Part shown: in pieces, positions 13,846 to 14,004 of the stretch
How positions within the stretch are numbered: the first letter of the stretch is position 1
How the letters are laid out: each line of letters opens with the position of its first letter
NCBI GenBank assembly: GCA_038236905.1
Contig: JBBRZG010000103.1
Location: forward strand, 1-14,004
Length of the DNA stretch: 14,004 nt
Direction: 5' to 3'
From: UKL13-2 sp038236905
GTDB taxonomy: Bacteria > Pseudomonadota > Gammaproteobacteria > Burkholderiales > Usitatibacteraceae
Position numbers and translations under genes: made by a program
The notes under the pieces: model-generated
What the model was told of the DNA's origin: nothing
The model's input: the letters and a program-made list of their open reading frames with translations, nothing else
Databases searched by the model: none

Positions 13846-14004
13846 TTAAATCTCTGCCACCGTTTTTGCCAAATAAAACCATTCATTACCGGGCTTGGCA
13901 CCTGCGTCCGGAAACAAAATAAACCCATCGTGTGGCGCTGTCAGCACGCTGCCATCATGGCGCGTGCCGATCACATCGCCGTGCTTCAAAGGATTGAAAC
14001 TCGC
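13846..14004 (-). CDS. Succinylglutamate desuccinylase/aspartoacylase-family protein, C-terminal end
   Basis: The frame is open from the window's last base down to TAA at 13846-13848, giving the final 52 residues; the N-terminus lies beyond the window. The pattern KHGDVIGTRHDG, APHDGFILFP, a short PGNEWFYLAK and then the end matches the C-terminal beta-barrel of AstE/AspA-type zinc carboxypeptidase-like deacylases (M14 family). In that family a hinge equivalent to G-x-x-I-A precedes a P-x-D-G-x-x-x-x-P turn. The zinc-binding part is not visible, so the substrate cannot be given. It converges with aguA. Confidence 0.72.
   Translation of the reverse strand, partial: ASFNPLKHGDVIGTRHDGSVLTAPHDGFILFPDAGAKPGNEWFYLAKTVAEI

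Overview
The window most likely comes from a proteobacterium, probably a beta- or gammaproteobacterium. This is inferred from its gene families: HupE/UreJ, a MazE-fold/PIN toxin-antitoxin pair, NagB-II, a fused SpmA-SpmB protein and an AguB-AguA putrescine module. No rRNA or other taxonomic marker is present, so the assignment is soft.

Left part (1-3930), accessory and partly decayed, mostly on the + strand: the C-terminal end of a HupE/UreJ-type membrane protein; a two-gene VapBC-like toxin-antitoxin operon behind a perfect 12-bp palindrome; a translationally coupled DUF4166/DUF393 (DCC thiol-oxidoreductase) pair; a small lipoprotein gene broken by a frameshift; and, directly abutting it, the C-terminal third of a large SAM-dependent DNA methyltransferase. 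That remnant has lost its catalytic half and carries an in-frame TAG where the family has Trp. This looks like gene erosion, not a working defence island.

Middle part (3928-8332), - strand: an amino-sugar/cell-wall recycling operon in the order gntR (NagR-like, UTRA domain), anmK, nagA, nagB-II. AnmK makes MurNAc-6-P from anhydroMurNAc. NagA deacetylates GlcNAc-6-P. NagB-II converts GlcN-6-P to fructose-6-P. The MurQ etherase that would link AnmK to NagA is not in the window. Gene junctions overlap by 4 and 8 nt, except for an odd 304-nt gap between anmK and nagA. Directly upstream of the regulator's GTG start lies a 91-bp array of seven 13-bp repeats, the last of which supplies its ribosome-binding site.

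Divergent from the regulator (8702-11684, + strand): a secreted family-5 ABC substrate-binding protein without its own permease or ATPase, then a fused SpmA-SpmB membrane protein. The shared intergenic region has a good sigma70-like promoter covered by direct and inverted repeats. The simplest reading is that the binding protein collects a cell-wall-derived or chitin-derived ligand under control of the GntR protein; this is inference.

Right part (11743-14004): a perfect 12-bp hairpin, then aguB and aguA (agmatine to putrescine; 4-nt TTGA overlap), and on the opposite strand the C-terminal end of a succinylglutamate desuccinylase/aspartoacylase-family protein running off the window. Non-ATG starts are frequent here (TTG for nagB-II, anmK and aguA; GTG for gntR and aguB).
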